Assembly: GCA_017394705.1 (NCBI GenBank)
Contig: JAFPXH010000005.1
Coordinates: forward strand, 62,001 to 126,000
DNA: 64,000 nt
Reading direction: 5' to 3'
From: Paludibacteraceae bacterium
Lineage (GTDB): Bacteria > Bacteroidota > Bacteroidia > Bacteroidales > Paludibacteraceae
Shown here: positions 25,209 to 34,035 of the stretch, piece by piece
How the letters are laid out: every line of letters starts with the position of its first letter
How positions within the stretch are numbered: position 1 is the first letter of the stretch
Notes under the pieces: model-generated
The model's input: only the letters and a program-made list of their open reading frames with translations
What the model was told of the DNA's origin: nothing
The model's database searches: none
Program-made: the position numbers and the translations under genes

Positions 25209-27812
25209 ATGACAGCACAAGAGATTAGAAAATCATTCTTAGATTTCATGGCGTCGAAGGGTCACCAAGTTGTACCATCTGCGCCGATGGTCATCAAAGA
25301 TGACCCAACACTCATGTTCACCAACGCCGGTATGAACCCGTGGAAGGGCATCATTCTCGGCAACGACCCCATCAAATATCCCCGCGTGGCGGACAGTCAG
25401 AAATGTCTGCGCGTAAGCGGTAAGCATAACGATTTGGAGGAAGTAGGTCATGATACCTACCATCATACCATGTTTGAGATGCTTGGTAACTGGTCTTTCG
25501 GCGATTATTTCAAGAAAGAGGCAATTGATTTTGCATGGGAGTATATAGTGGATGTACTGAAGATAGACCCATCGAACTTGTATGCGACGGTGTTCGAGGG
25601 CTCGCCGGAAGAAGGGCTGTCGCGCGATGACGAAGCCGCTTCTATATGGGCAAAACATCTGCCTGCAGATCATATCCTGAATGGCAACAAGCACGATAAC
25701 TTCTGGGAAATGGGTGATACGGGACCTTGTGGCCCGTGCTCGGAAATCCATGTGGATAGTCGTAGTGCCGAAGAGCGAGCCAAAGTGCCAGGACGTGAAC
25801 TCGTCAATAAGGATCACCCGCAGGTGATAGAGATTTGGAACATCGTCTTTATGCAGTATAACCGCAAAGCCGATGGTTCGTTGGAACCTTTGGCAAAGAA
25901 AGTGATTGATACCGGAATGGGTTTCGAGCGTCTGGTACGTACGATCCAAGGGAAGACCTCCAATTACGATACCGATGTTTTCCAGCCGATGCTCAAGAAG
26001 ATCGGTGCTATCTGTGGTTGTGCGTACGGTAAGGACGAAAAAGTGGATATAGCTATGCGCGTCATAGCCGATCATATCCGTACGATTGCTTTCGCTATAA
26101 CAGACGGACAGTTGCCGTCCAATGAAAAAGCCGGTTATGTCATCCGCCGTATCTTGCGTCGAGCTGTTCGTTACGGCTACACGTTCCTGAATATGCGTAG
26201 CGCTTTCCTTTATCAGTTGGTTCCGCAATTGATTGAAGATATGGGAGATGCGTATCCGGAATTGAAAGTACAGGAGGCGCAGATCACACCGGTCATTAAG
26301 TCCGAGGAAGAGGCTTTCCTCCGTACGCTGGACAAAGGAATCTCGTTGTTGGATAAATTGATGGATGATGCCCGCAAAGCCGGTAAGACAGAGATCTCCG
26401 GTGTGGATGTCTTCACTCTCAAAGATACATACGGATTCCCGTTGGACTTGACGGAACTGATCCTCCGCGAAAACGGCTTTACCACCAACGAAGAGGAATA
26501 CAACAAATCTCTTGAACATCAGAAATCAATGGGGCGCGAGGCTAATAAACAGGATCTGGGTGACTGGACTGTTCTGCGCGAAGGCGATACCGAGTTTATC
26601 GGTTATGATGAACTGACTTGCGAGACGCATATCCTTCGTTACCGTCAGGTAAGCCAGAAAGGCAAATCGTTCTACCAAGTGGTATTGGATAAGACGCCTT
26701 TCTACGCCGAAATGGGTGGTGAAGTGGGAGATACAGGAACGCTCGGTAACGTACGCGTTTTAGATACCAAGAAAGAAAATAATCTTCCCGTTCATATTTT
26801 GGCCGAATTGCCTGAAGGACTTGAAGGCACTTTGGCGGCTACCGTCGATGCTGAGCGTCGTCAGGCAATCGCTTGCAACCACTCTGCTACGCATATCCTT
26901 CATTACGCCCTGCGCGAAGTGCTGGGTAAGCATGTGGAGCAAAAGGGTAGTCTGGTGACGTCCGAGAGTCTGCGTTTTGATTTCAGCCATTTCCAGAAAG
27001 TGACGCCGGATGAGTTGCGCGAGGTAGAGAAACTCGCCAATGCCCTTATCCGCCAGGATATTCACCTTGAGGAAAGCCGTCATACACCGATAGCCGAGGC
27101 GAAGGCTATGGGCGCGATGGCGCTGTTTGGGGAGAAATACGGCGATGATGTACGCGTGATTAAATATGGTCCTTCAGTGGAACTGTGTGGCGGTTGCCAC
27201 GTCGCTTCCACAGGACGTATCGGTAGTGTGCGAATTATTATGGAGACCAGCATTGCGGCCGGCATACGACGTATTGAGGCTGTGACTGCAGCAAGAGCCG
27301 ACCAATTATACTATGGTATGCAAGATATTCTCAACCATCTGCGGGATATTTTCCATAATGCACCCGATTTGGAGAGCGCTGTCATTAAACAGATAGACGA
27401 AAATACGGATTTGAAAAAACGTATAGACCAATACGTAGCGGAGAAAATTGAGATGTTCCGCGACCGTATTATCGCTTCGTCAGAGGACTTTGGGGAATTT
27501 AAACTCGTCCGTTTGCAAGGCGAGCTTAACCCTGAGATGATTCGTGGCGTAATGCCGTTATTACGAGGCAAATTTACCGATGTCAAATTCGCTGTCGTGG
27601 CTACTACACAATGGGAAGGAAAACCGACCATCGCTGTCTTCCTCAGTCAACCGCTCGTTGATGAAGGCAAGAATGCCGGTGCGATGATCAAGTCCGCTGC
27701 CAAGCATATACAAGGTGGCGGTGGAGGTCAGCCGTGGATGGCTACTGCCGGGGGGCGTGATGTCAGCGGTCTGAATGCCGCAATGGAAGAACTGCTCGCT
27801 GCCATAAAGTGA
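25209..27812 (+). CDS. alaS: Alanyl-tRNA synthetase
   Basis: An 867-residue class II synthetase. It starts with the tRNA/alanine recognition region ([22 protein letters not shown]), has the class II motif [10 protein letters not shown], the editing-domain zinc motifs [10 protein letters not shown] and CGGCHV, and a C-Ala domain ending in [14 protein letters not shown]. Full length. It lies 15 nt after pdxA with no obvious promoter between, and 61 nt before the GtrA gene. Confidence 0.98.
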   Translation: MTAQEIRKSFLDFMASKGHQVVPSAPMVIKDDPTLMFTNAGMNPWKGIILGNDPIKYPRVADSQKCLRVSGKHNDLEEVGHDTYHHTMFEMLGNWSFGDYFKKEAIDFAWEYIVDVLKIDPSNLYATVFEGSPEEGLSRDDEAASIWAKHLPADHILNGNKHDNFWEMGDTGPCGPCSEIHVDSRSAEERAKVPGRELVNKDHPQVIEIWNIVFMQYNRKADGSLEPLAKKVIDTGMGFERLVRTIQGKTSNYDTDVFQPMLKKIGAICGCAYGKDEKVDIAMRVIADHIRTIAFAITDGQLPSNEKAGYVIRRILRRAVRYGYTFLNMRSAFLYQLVPQLIEDMGDAYPELKVQEAQITPVIKSEEEAFLRTLDKGISLLDKLMDDARKAGKTEISGVDVFTLKDTYGFPLDLTELILRENGFTTNEEEYNKSLEHQKSMGREANKQDLGDWTVLREGDTEFIGYDELTCETHILRYRQVSQKGKSFYQVVLDKTPFYAEMGGEVGDTGTLGNVRVLDTKKENNLPVHILAELPEGLEGTLAATVDAERRQAIACNHSATHILHYALREVLGKHVEQKGSLVTSESLRFDFSHFQKVTPDELREVEKLANALIRQDIHLEESRHTPIAEAKAMGAMALFGEKYGDDVRVIKYGPSVELCGGCHVASTGRIGSVRIIMETSIAAGIRRIEAVTAARADQLYYGMQDILNHLRDIFHNAPDLESAVIKQIDENTDLKKRIDQYVAEKIEMFRDRIIASSEDFGEFKLVRLQGELNPEMIRGVMPLLRGKFTDVKFAVVATTQWEGKPTIAVFLSQPLVDEGKNAGAMIKSAAKHIQGGGGGQPWMATAGGRDVSGLNAAMEELLAAIK

Positions 27813-27873
27813 GCAAATCAGACTAACGAAACACCGGCGAGAGAGAATCGAATCGAGACTATTGCAAGAGTTT

Positions 27874-28314
27874 ATGCGTCTTTTAACCTCATATATTCCT
27901 GATAAACCCCGTTCTGCGGTTCGCTTCGCGGTAATCGGAACAACGGGCATGTTTGTGCAAACATGGATTTTCATGGCTGCGCTATATATGCTGGGGCACC
28001 CGGAGAAAGGGATGGCGTTGTATTATGTGGCATTCGGCATTGGATATATATTGGAGATGATACCCAATTATTTGTTCTCCAACTGGTACACCTTCGGCAC
28101 AAAACCGGATATTCACAATGCCGGTGGTTTCCTGTTGGCAAGGGCAATCAATCTGCTAATCCAGTTAGGCCTTCTGCCGGTGATGATCAGCTTGTTACCT
28201 ATGTGGCGGGATGATTATATCAGCTATACGGTCATTTTTATAGGAGGTTGTGTCAACTATCTTGTATGCCTCCTCTTTTTTAAGCAAAAAAACAAAGATA
28301 CAGATAAATCATGA
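27874..28314 (+). CDS. GtrA family membrane protein
   Basis: A 146-residue protein with four hydrophobic segments and the family pattern RFAVIGTTGMFVQTW at the first helix, plus ISYTVIFIGGCVNYLVCLLFF at the last (seen as separate pieces). GtrA-like proteins are thought to flip or present polyprenyl-linked sugars for cell-surface glycosylation. I chose the ATG at 27874; a TTG at 27862 would add four residues. It overlaps the next start by 4 nt (ATGA). Confidence 0.8.
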   Translation: MRLLTSYIPDKPRSAVRFAVIGTTGMFVQTWIFMAALYMLGHPEKGMALYYVAFGIGYILEMIPNYLFSNWYTFGTKPDIHNAGGFLLARAINLLIQLGLLPVMISLLPMWRDDYISYTVIFIGGCVNYLVCLLFFKQKNKDTDKS

Positions 28315-29591
28315 AAATCTACAGAGCAAACATTATTTATACACCCACACCGGGTAAGTTGGAAATCATACCGCACGGATATGTCGTTGTGCGTTCAAAC
28401 GGTCTCGTTAAAGGCATTTACAAAGAGTTGCCGGAAGACATGGACTGGAGACGTCAGGTGATGGATTTCGGTGACAAATTACTGATTCCGGCGTTCAATG
28501 ACTTGCATGTCCATGCTCCGCAATACCGTAATATGGGCTTGGCGCTCGATCTGGAGTTACTGCCGTGGCTCAACACCTATACTTTCCCGGAGGAAACCAA
28601 GTATGCCGATCCCGAGTATGCGCGTCGTCTGTATCGTCGTTTTGTACACGAGCTTTGGATGCAAGGTACGATGCGTAGTGCCGTGTTTGCCACTATCCAT
28701 CCCGAATCCACTCGTATTCTCGCTGACTTGTTCATCCAGGCCGGTATGGGTGCTATGGTCGGGCTGGTGGGCATGAACCGAAATAGTCCGGATACATTGC
28801 AAAACACTACGGACGATTTACTGGAGGGAATGAAAATGCTCAAGGCGCATTTGGATGAGCATAGTAAGAATGGGCTGGTGCAACCGATTATCACGCCTCG
28901 TTTTGTTCCGTCGTGTTCCGACAAGATGCTCACGGCGCTCGGCGAGTATGCTGCGGAAACAGGCCTGCCTGTTCAATCGCATTTGAGCGAGAACAGGTCG
29001 GAAATAGATTGGGTGAAGGAGCTTGAACCGGATTCTACGTGCTATGGTGATGCATATAATAAATACGGTCTGTTTGGTCAAACGCCGACCCTCATGGCGC
29101 ATTGTTGTTATACCGATGGTGAAGAGATGGAATTGATGAAGCGCAATGGAGTGTACGTAGTACACTGCCCAACATCTAATAGCAACCTCTCATCCGGTAT
29201 GGCGCCTATCCGCAAATTCCTCAACGCTGGTATCAATGTGGCGCTTGGAACCGATGTGTCGGCTGGACATCACATGTCCATGCTACGCGTCATGCAGTAC
29301 GCCATACAGGTGTCCAAACTCAATTATGCGCAGACCAAAGGCGACATGCAGTTCCTCAGCCTCAGTGAAGTCTTCTATCTCGCTACCAAAGGCGGCGGAG
29401 CCTTCTTCGGTAAAGTAGGTTCTTTTGAACCGGGCTATGAGTTTGATGCCTTGCTGGTAGATGATAGTTACCTCAATTATGACAACTATACGCTTGAACA
29501 GCGCCTTGAGCGGTACATTTATTTAGGGGACGACCGTGATATAAAGCGTCGTTTCTGCCGTGGTATTGAGTTACCGGAACCGGTAATGTAA
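28311..29591 (+). CDS. guaD: Guanine deaminase-type amidohydrolase
   Basis: A 426-residue metal-dependent amidohydrolase. The metal-binding HVH (His66, His68) is followed by APQY, then LLPWLNTYTFPEE, SHLSEN, AHCCYTDGEE, VHCPTSNSNL and GTDVSAGHH. This set, especially the PWLNxYTFPxE segment, is typical of guanine deaminase (guanine to xanthine). It sits in a probable operon between a GtrA protein and a lipoate ligase, with no purine genes nearby, so guanine as substrate rests on the family. Confidence 0.85.
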   Translation: MKIYRANIIYTPTPGKLEIIPHGYVVVRSNGLVKGIYKELPEDMDWRRQVMDFGDKLLIPAFNDLHVHAPQYRNMGLALDLELLPWLNTYTFPEETKYADPEYARRLYRRFVHELWMQGTMRSAVFATIHPESTRILADLFIQAGMGAMVGLVGMNRNSPDTLQNTTDDLLEGMKMLKAHLDEHSKNGLVQPIITPRFVPSCSDKMLTALGEYAAETGLPVQSHLSENRSEIDWVKELEPDSTCYGDAYNKYGLFGQTPTLMAHCCYTDGEEMELMKRNGVYVVHCPTSNSNLSSGMAPIRKFLNAGINVALGTDVSAGHHMSMLRVMQYAIQVSKLNYAQTKGDMQFLSLSEVFYLATKGGGAFFGKVGSFEPGYEFDALLVDDSYLNYDNYTLEQRLERYIYLGDDRDIKRRFCRGIELPEPVM

Positions 29592-29614
29592 AAGCACAGA
29601 GCAAAGAACTGTTT

Positions 29615-30253
29615 ATGCCGGTAGTTCATTATAGTGACGGCTTGTCTTTGGCGGAGTATTTGGCTATTGAACAAGATTTGGTTAAGCGGGTAGATAAACC
29701 GACACTTTTTACGTGGATTGTGGCGCCGACAGTAATCTATGGTCGTCATCAGTCTGCAGAGGTGGAGGTGAATGAGGAATACTGCCGTGAGCATAACATT
29801 AAAATTGTGCAGCGAAAGAGTGGAGGAGGATGTGTGTATGCCGATGAAGGCAATCTGATGATTTCATATATTTCACCCTCGACGCATAGCGAACAGGTGT
29901 TTGCAGAATATTTAGAATTGCTTCGCAGCGCTCTATCAAACAAAGGATTACCGGCCGTGACGACGTCGCACAATGATATTTTAGTGGAGGGGAAGAAAGT
30001 TTCAGGTTGTGCATGTTATGCTACGCCTACCGGAACCATCGTGCATGGTACACTCCTTTTTAACGTTAATCTGGAGGCGATGGTAAAGGCTATTACACCT
30101 ACTTCTGCCAAATTGGCCAAACATGGGGTGGCGTCGGTACGGCAAAGAGTGGTAAATTTGAAAGAATTAACAGACGTTTTTCGCAACATAAGCGAATTGC
30201 GCGAATATATTGAGCAATATGGAGATAAGTTTACGGGCGCAATCAATGCCTGA
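29615..30253 (+). CDS. Lipoate-protein ligase family protein (short)
   Basis: A 212-residue protein with the biotin/lipoate ligase core: RRQ-like YGRHQSAEVEVN, then RKSGGGCVYADEGNLMISYI and HNDILVEGKKVSGCACY. LplA of E. coli is about 338 residues; this lacks the C-terminal accessory domain, as many Bacteroidota homologs do, and might need a separate partner or use octanoyl transfer. A lipoyl-dependent dihydrolipoyl dehydrogenase gene (lpdA) is at 62.5 kb. It overlaps the following aminotransferase. Confidence 0.85.
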   Translation: MPVVHYSDGLSLAEYLAIEQDLVKRVDKPTLFTWIVAPTVIYGRHQSAEVEVNEEYCREHNIKIVQRKSGGGCVYADEGNLMISYISPSTHSEQVFAEYLELLRSALSNKGLPAVTTSHNDILVEGKKVSGCACYATPTGTIVHGTLLFNVNLEAMVKAITPTSAKLAKHGVASVRQRVVNLKELTDVFRNISELREYIEQYGDKFTGAINA

Positions 30254-31409
30254 AAGCCCGATTCGAAAACTGGCAAAGTATGCTGACGAGGCCAAATTGG
30301 CCGGTATACATGTGTATCATCTGAATATCGGTCAGCCGGATATCAAGACGCCGCCGCAGGCACTGGAGGCGGTGAAGAATTTCAACACGGAGATACTCGA
30401 GTACTCGCCTTCACAGGGATTAAAGTCCCTGCGTACGAAGATGGTGAGTTATTATGCCAATTATGGCATTGACCTCTCGCCGGATGAAATCATCATCACT
30501 GCCGGCGGTTCGGAGGCGATTATGTTTGCGTACATGAGTTGTCTTAATCCGGGCGATGAGATTATCGTGACAGACCCGAGTTATGCCAACTATATGGCGT
30601 TTGCTATCTCCGCGGGAGCAGTGGTAAAATCCGTCAAAACAGATATCAAGAACGGCTTCAAACTGCCGCCGGTAGAGGAGTTTGAGAAGCAGATCACGCC
30701 CAAGACGCGTGCCATTCTGATTTGTAATCCCAATAACCCGACGGGCTATCTCTACACCAAACAGGAGATGCGCCAGATTCGCGACCTCGTGAAGAAATAT
30801 GACCTCTACCTCATCTCTGATGAGGTGTACCGCGAGTTCATCTATACCAAGTCGCCGTATATCTCCGCGTGCCACTTGGAGGGAATCGAAGAAAACGTGG
30901 TGCTCGTGGACTCCGTCTCGAAGCGTTACAGCGAGTGCGGTATCCGTATCGGTGCGCTCATAACAAAGAACAAAGCCGTGCGTGAATCGGTGATGAAGTT
31001 CTGCCAGGCGCGTCTCAGTCCTCCTTTGTTTGGTCAGGTAGTAGCCGAGGCAAGTCTCTCTACGCCGGAAGAGTATATGCAGGAGGTGTATGACGAGTAT
31101 CTGGGCAGACGTAATTTCCTCATTGACCAACTCAACCAGATTCCCGGTGTCTTTGCGCCCGCGCCTACAGGTGCTTTCTATGTGATGGTCGAACTGCCGG
31201 TGGATGATGTAGAGAAGTTCTGCAAATGGTGTCTGACCGACTTTACATACGAAGGGGCAACGGTGATGATGGCGCCGGGAACGGGTTTCTACACCAATCC
31301 GGAAGATGGCCGTCATCAGGTCCGTATGGCGTATGTGCTGAATAAAGAGGACCTCGGCAAAGCAATGATTGTCTTGCGTAAAGCCCTTGAAGCATATAAT
31401 AGCAAATAG
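30219..31409 (+). CDS. PLP-dependent aminotransferase, class I/II
   Basis: A 396-residue fold-type I aminotransferase. It contains GGSEAIMFAYMSCLNPGDEI, the CNPNNPTGYL motif, SDEVYREFIY and the PLP lysine in SVSKRYSECGIRIG; a C-terminal arginine in RHQVRMAYV probably binds the carboxylate. The N-terminal LRAQSMPESPIRKL fits the subgroup often annotated as aspartate aminotransferase in Bacteroidales. I chose the ATG at 30219, which overlaps the lipoate-ligase gene by 35 nt; the ATG at 30246 is an alternative. The amino acid substrate cannot be read. Confidence 0.9.
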   Translation: MEISLRAQSMPESPIRKLAKYADEAKLAGIHVYHLNIGQPDIKTPPQALEAVKNFNTEILEYSPSQGLKSLRTKMVSYYANYGIDLSPDEIIITAGGSEAIMFAYMSCLNPGDEIIVTDPSYANYMAFAISAGAVVKSVKTDIKNGFKLPPVEEFEKQITPKTRAILICNPNNPTGYLYTKQEMRQIRDLVKKYDLYLISDEVYREFIYTKSPYISACHLEGIEENVVLVDSVSKRYSECGIRIGALITKNKAVRESVMKFCQARLSPPLFGQVVAEASLSTPEEYMQEVYDEYLGRRNFLIDQLNQIPGVFAPAPTGAFYVMVELPVDDVEKFCKWCLTDFTYEGATVMMAPGTGFYTNPEDGRHQVRMAYVLNKEDLGKAMIVLRKALEAYNSK

Positions 31410-32340
31410 TATTCTTTTCTGCTTGCTTGTGATGGCTCAGAGCGCCCAAGCTGCCCTGACCATCACTTCCAACGGAGCAGACATGTCGGATAGTCTCTTG
31501 GCGGCTGTCCGAACGCACGATACGGTTATTTTGGATGGTTCGGCAGGCGAGTTTGTTCTTGGCCATACCGTCGTTCTCAAGCATTTGCAAAACAAGACCA
31601 TCATAGGTGCGCATGACGCCTGTCTGCGTACTCGTTTTCGTTTGACCCCGGCTATCCGGGCCATGCTCGATAGCGCGGATGTGATGAGTTTCTCTACCGG
31701 CGGAGAGGGTGGTGTGCTCTCTAATGGGCAAAAGGTGCGTGAGCAGCGCGAACTAAAGACCAGACAACTATTTATCGACCGTTTTAACGACCCCGAAGAG
31801 TCTTTCCGCGCTTCCGGATGTATCCAGTTATCTCATTGCAGGGATATAATTGTTCGCGGCTTTCATATGCAAGGCCCCGGGGCAATTGATGTGGGAGGCA
31901 ATGACCTCTTGGGCATGGATCATTCCGTCCGTATCTTCATTGATAGTTGTGTCTTCATGGATGGCTTGGACGGCAATCTGGACATCACTTCGCAGTCAGA
32001 TTCGATTACGGTCTCTCATTGCTATTTCGGCTATTCGGAACGCAGTTACGACCACATGAACTCTAATCTTGTCGGCGCTGCAGATAGGGTAGTGGCGGAT
32101 AGGGGCAAACTGCATGTCACCTATTCCTATTGTACATGGGGAGAGGGATGCCGCCAGCGAATGCCAATGGTTCGTTTCGGTACTATTCTTCTGGATCATT
32201 GCCGGTGGGAATGTACTACGGCACACCCGGCAGTAGATGCCCGCAGGGAAGCAAAAGTGGTTGTAGTCCAACCTTCCTTCGGGGAAGGCGTACGGAACCG
32301 ATACCGTTGTGCGGATGATGCCCAATGTATCTTCCGTTGA
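31369..32340 (+). CDS. Secreted pectate-lyase-like (PL1) protein
   Basis: A 323-residue protein. The only start giving a signal peptide is the TTG at 31369 (SILFCLLVMAQSAQA before the mature part), overlapping the aminotransferase gene by 41 nt. The body shows right-handed beta-helix features of polysaccharide lyase family 1: DGLDGNLDIT, SDSITVSHCYF and CRQRMPMVRFGT, in which the Asp and Arg residues correspond to calcium-binding and catalytic positions. It may cleave pectate, but no other pectin genes are nearby. Its 3' end holds a GC-rich palindrome and its stop codon lies within a GACCGAGCGAT-type repeat. Confidence 0.8.
   Translation: MSCVKPLKHIIANSILFCLLVMAQSAQAALTITSNGADMSDSLLAAVRTHDTVILDGSAGEFVLGHTVVLKHLQNKTIIGAHDACLRTRFRLTPAIRAMLDSADVMSFSTGGEGGVLSNGQKVREQRELKTRQLFIDRFNDPEESFRASGCIQLSHCRDIIVRGFHMQGPGAIDVGGNDLLGMDHSVRIFIDSCVFMDGLDGNLDITSQSDSITVSHCYFGYSERSYDHMNSNLVGAADRVVADRGKLHVTYSYCTWGEGCRQRMPMVRFGTILLDHCRWECTTAHPAVDARREAKVVVVQPSFGEGVRNRYRCADDAQCIFR
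32272..32288. repeat. GC-rich palindrome at the end of the pectate-lyase gene
   Basis: CCTTCCTTCGGGGAAGG, coding for QPSFGEG. The same kind as the longer element at 33961. Confidence 0.6.
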
Positions 32341-32372
32341 CCGAGCGATGACCGAGAGACAACCGAGAGAAG
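32338..32372 (+). repeat. 11-nt word repeat (GACCGAGCGAT), left copy
   Basis: Three imperfect 11-nt units, GACCGAGCGAT, GACCGAGAGAC and AACCGAGAGAA, starting in the stop codon of the pectate-lyase gene. A matching tract is at 33838-33872, on the other side of the rhuM gene. Confidence 0.85.
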
Positions 32373-32400
32373 AAAAATAGTATAAAAATGATGTACGCTC

Positions 32401-32442
32401 TTGCGTATGTCATTTTTTTTGTGTAATTTTGCAGCGCAAAAT
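32401..32442 (+). promoter_or_regulatory. rhuM promoter with palindrome
   Basis: TTGCGTATG (32401-32409) and TAATTTTG (32424-32431). The start region is the palindrome ATTTTGC-agc-GCAAAAT (32426-32442). Compared with other promoters in the window the outer base pair changes from C-G to A-T, consistent with a maintained pairing. Confidence 0.8.
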
Positions 32443-32456
32443 CATTTGCAACCCTT

Positions 32457-32503
32457 CGTCACTCACTGACGCTAAACAGGAGGACATAAAAGGAGTTTAT
32501 TGA
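32457..32503 (+). repeat. Direct repeat flanking rhuM, left copy
   Basis: About 47 nt, beginning CGTCACTCACTGACG and ending GTTTATTGA just before the rhuM ATG. The right copy is at 33458-33507 (50 nt, about 42 matches and one 3-nt gap). Confidence 0.85.
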
Positions 32504-32506
32504 TAT

Positions 32507-33364
32507 ATGAAAGATGAGATAGTACTATACAAACCTAATGAACAGTTTCAGTTGGAAGTACAACTGAAAGACGAGACTGTTTGGCTCAATATAACTCAAA
32601 TAGCCCTGCTGTTTGACCGCGACAGAACGGTTATTTCCAGACACATACGCAATATATACAAAGAGGGTGAACTGGATGAAAATATCACATGTGCAAAATT
32701 TGCACACATGGGTATAGATGCTGACCAAGTATATGAAACCACATACTACAATTTGGACGTTATTATATCTGTTGGCTATCGGGTAAAAAGCAAACGAGGA
32801 GTCGAGTTCCGGCAGTGGGCGAATAAGGTTCTAAAGGATTACTTGCTGAAAGGCTATGCCGTAAATCAGCGGTTAATGGCAATAGAAGATCGTATGGACC
32901 GCCGGTTGCAGGAACATACCGACCAGATACATGAATTACAGAACAAAGTGGATTTCTTTGTACGGACATCATTACCGCCCGTTGAAGGTATCTTCTATGA
33001 CGGTCAGATTTTCGATGCCTATAAATTTATTAGTGATAGGGTACGCGAGGCGAAGAAACGTATTATTCTGATTGATAATTATGTGGACGATAGTGTATTA
33101 ACATTATTAGACAAACGCGGAAAAGATGTAAGTGCAAAGATTTACACCAAAAATATACCCCACCAACTGAGTTTGGATTTTGAGAAGCACAACGCGCAAT
33201 ATGCGCCGATAGAGGTGGAGCAATTCGACCGCTCACACGACCGATGGCTTTGTATTGATGATACAGTTTATCATATTGGAGCAAGTCTCAAAGACCTCGG
33301 AAAGAAATGGTTCGCTTTCGTCAAGTTGGAGCAAACTACGGATGAATTGCTTAATAAGATGTAA
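32507..33364 (+). CDS. RhuM-family protein with PLD-like C-terminal part
   Basis: A 285-residue protein. The first 130 residues match the RhuM family (VWLNITQIALLF, TVISRHIRNIYKEGEL, VGYRVKSKRGVEFRQWANKVL), a family common in pathogenicity islands and mobile regions with no established activity. A coiled-coil stretch follows. The C-terminal 110 residues have FYDGQIFDAYKF, RIILIDNYVDD and HDRWLCIDDTVYHIGASLKDLG. This resembles a phospholipase-D-like domain with HxR in place of HxK. The gene has its own promoter and is framed by 50-bp direct repeats. A role in defence or toxin-antitoxin function is possible but not shown. Confidence 0.8.
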   Translation: MKDEIVLYKPNEQFQLEVQLKDETVWLNITQIALLFDRDRTVISRHIRNIYKEGELDENITCAKFAHMGIDADQVYETTYYNLDVIISVGYRVKSKRGVEFRQWANKVLKDYLLKGYAVNQRLMAIEDRMDRRLQEHTDQIHELQNKVDFFVRTSLPPVEGIFYDGQIFDAYKFISDRVREAKKRIILIDNYVDDSVLTLLDKRGKDVSAKIYTKNIPHQLSLDFEKHNAQYAPIEVEQFDRSHDRWLCIDDTVYHIGASLKDLGKKWFAFVKLEQTTDELLNKM

Positions 33365-33457
33365 AATAGGAAGTCACAATTTGTGACCAGTAAAATATTA
33401 CCGTCCCTTGCAGACGTTAAATCTGCACCGCTGGCACCGACAGCGTAAAAAAGCGGT

Positions 33458-33507
33458 CGTCACTTACTGACGTTAAACAGAAGGACATATTAAAAGGCGT
33501 TTATTGA
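33458..33507 (+). repeat. Direct repeat flanking rhuM, right copy
   Basis: CGTCACTTACTGACG at its left end and GTTTATTGA at its right; partner of 32457-32503. It is followed directly by the candidate structured RNA. Confidence 0.85.
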
Positions 33508-33519
33508 CGCTTGTTTTGG

Positions 33520-33725
33520 TACCATTGGAATCCTGCAAAATTCTAAACCCCAAAGCAAGATAGTGCAATAAGCGTCCTCGTGGGTATGTTAATATCCGTT
33601 CGCGCCCCTCATAGGGCGGAGGGTTAAGCATATCGGGCGTGGACGTTATTGTTTATTCTTGGTTGAAGGGTCTTGCAGGAACCTCAATGGTAGAGAATGA
33701 GCGTGAATAATGTTCGCGCTTTTCT
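33520..33725 (+). ncRNA. Candidate structured RNA with terminator
   Basis: A long imperfect hairpin. The outer stem is TACCATTG (33520-33527) with CAATGGTA (33685-33692), continued by TCCTGCAA (33531-33538) with TTGCAGGA (33673-33680). The inner stem is CAATAAGCGTCC (33566-33577) with GGACGTTATTG (33641-33651). Two small hairpins cap it (33582-33597 and 33603-33618). A separate hairpin AGCGTGAA/TTCGCGCT plus TTTCTT (33700-33725) looks like an intrinsic terminator. Length and shape recall 6S RNA or the Bacteroidales-1 motif, but I cannot align them and no clear TAnnTTTG promoter lies directly upstream; it may be the 3' part of the rhuM transcript. Confidence 0.45.
33700..33725 (+). terminator. 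Intrinsic terminator after the candidate RNA
   Basis: 8-bp stem AGCGTGAA/TTCGCGCT with one G-U pair and a 5-nt loop, followed by TTTCTT. Confidence 0.7.
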
Positions 33726-33762
33726 TATGTCTGTATGTGCCTGTTGATACGCTCGATAAAAA

Positions 33763-33790
33763 GTCCTTGGTACTTGGTCTCTTGGTCCTT
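33763..33790 (+). repeat. Word repeat (CTTGGTC)
   Basis: CCTTGGTA, CTTGGTCT and CTTGGTCC in tandem, period about 8-9 nt. Confidence 0.75.
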
Positions 33791-33792
33791 AA

Positions 33793-33812
33793 AATGTCCA
33801 ATTATTAAGATT
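33793..33812 (+). repeat. 20-nt direct repeat, left copy
   Basis: AATGTCCAATTATTAAGATT; the right copy at 33898-33917 differs only at one base (A to G). Confidence 0.85.
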
Positions 33813-33837
33813 GCAGCCTTGCGGACAACCAAAGCCC

Positions 33838-33872
33838 TTGACCGAGCGACGAGCGGGAGACGACCGAAAGAT
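33838..33872 (+). repeat. 11-nt word repeat (GACCGAGCGAC), right copy
   Basis: GACCGAGCGAC, GAGCGGGAGAC and GACCGAAAGAT with a weaker fourth unit after it. It matches the tract at 32338-32372. Confidence 0.85.
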
Positions 33873-33897
33873 GAACGAGGCAAGAAAGAGCCCCAAT

Positions 33898-33917
33898 AAT
33901 GTCCGATTATTAAGATT
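33898..33917 (+). repeat. 20-nt direct repeat, right copy
   Basis: AATGTCCGATTATTAAGATT, partner of 33793-33812. Confidence 0.85.
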
Positions 33918-33960
33918 CAAACGATAAAACAACAAATATAATTAACTGCCGAACTCTGTT

Positions 33961-33990
33961 CCTTCTCCTTGGGGGAAGGTTAGGGAGAGG
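33961..33990. repeat. GC-rich palindromic element
   Basis: CCTTCTCCTTGGGGGAAGG followed by TTAGGGAGAGG, so that the left arm could pair with either right arm. Similar elements are at 32272, 48912 and 9677. Confidence 0.65.
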
Positions 33991-33991
33991 T

Positions 33992-34020
33992 CTTAAACCG
34001 ATGAGCCGACGGGATATAAC
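33992..34020 (+). promoter_or_regulatory. Leader block shared with the gene at 42854
   Basis: TTAAACCGATGAGCCGACGG followed by GATATAAC, ending 15 nt before the ATG. The block at 42812-42840 has the same length and is about 85% identical, ending 13 nt before its ATG. Both precede a secreted protein beginning MKKI. Confidence 0.55.
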
Positions 34021-34035
34021 CGGCAACAAACAATC

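Larger units (their letters stand above)
33726..34035. other. Repeat-rich leader region before the large LRR gene
   Basis: No gene seen. In order: a CTTGGT-type word repeat (33763-33790); a 20-nt direct repeat containing ATTATTAAGATT (33793-33812 and 33898-33917, one mismatch); between them the second GACCGAGCGAC tract (33838-33872); a GC-rich palindrome (33961-33990); and a block shared with the leader of the gene at 42854 (33992-34020). I see no TAnnTTTG promoter for the LRR gene. Confidence 0.65.

Noticed and set aside
33365-34035. tRNA or insertion sequence in the gene-poor gap
   Set aside because: No cloverleaf with a TTCRA loop and no transposase frame; the hairpins found fit a different structured RNA.
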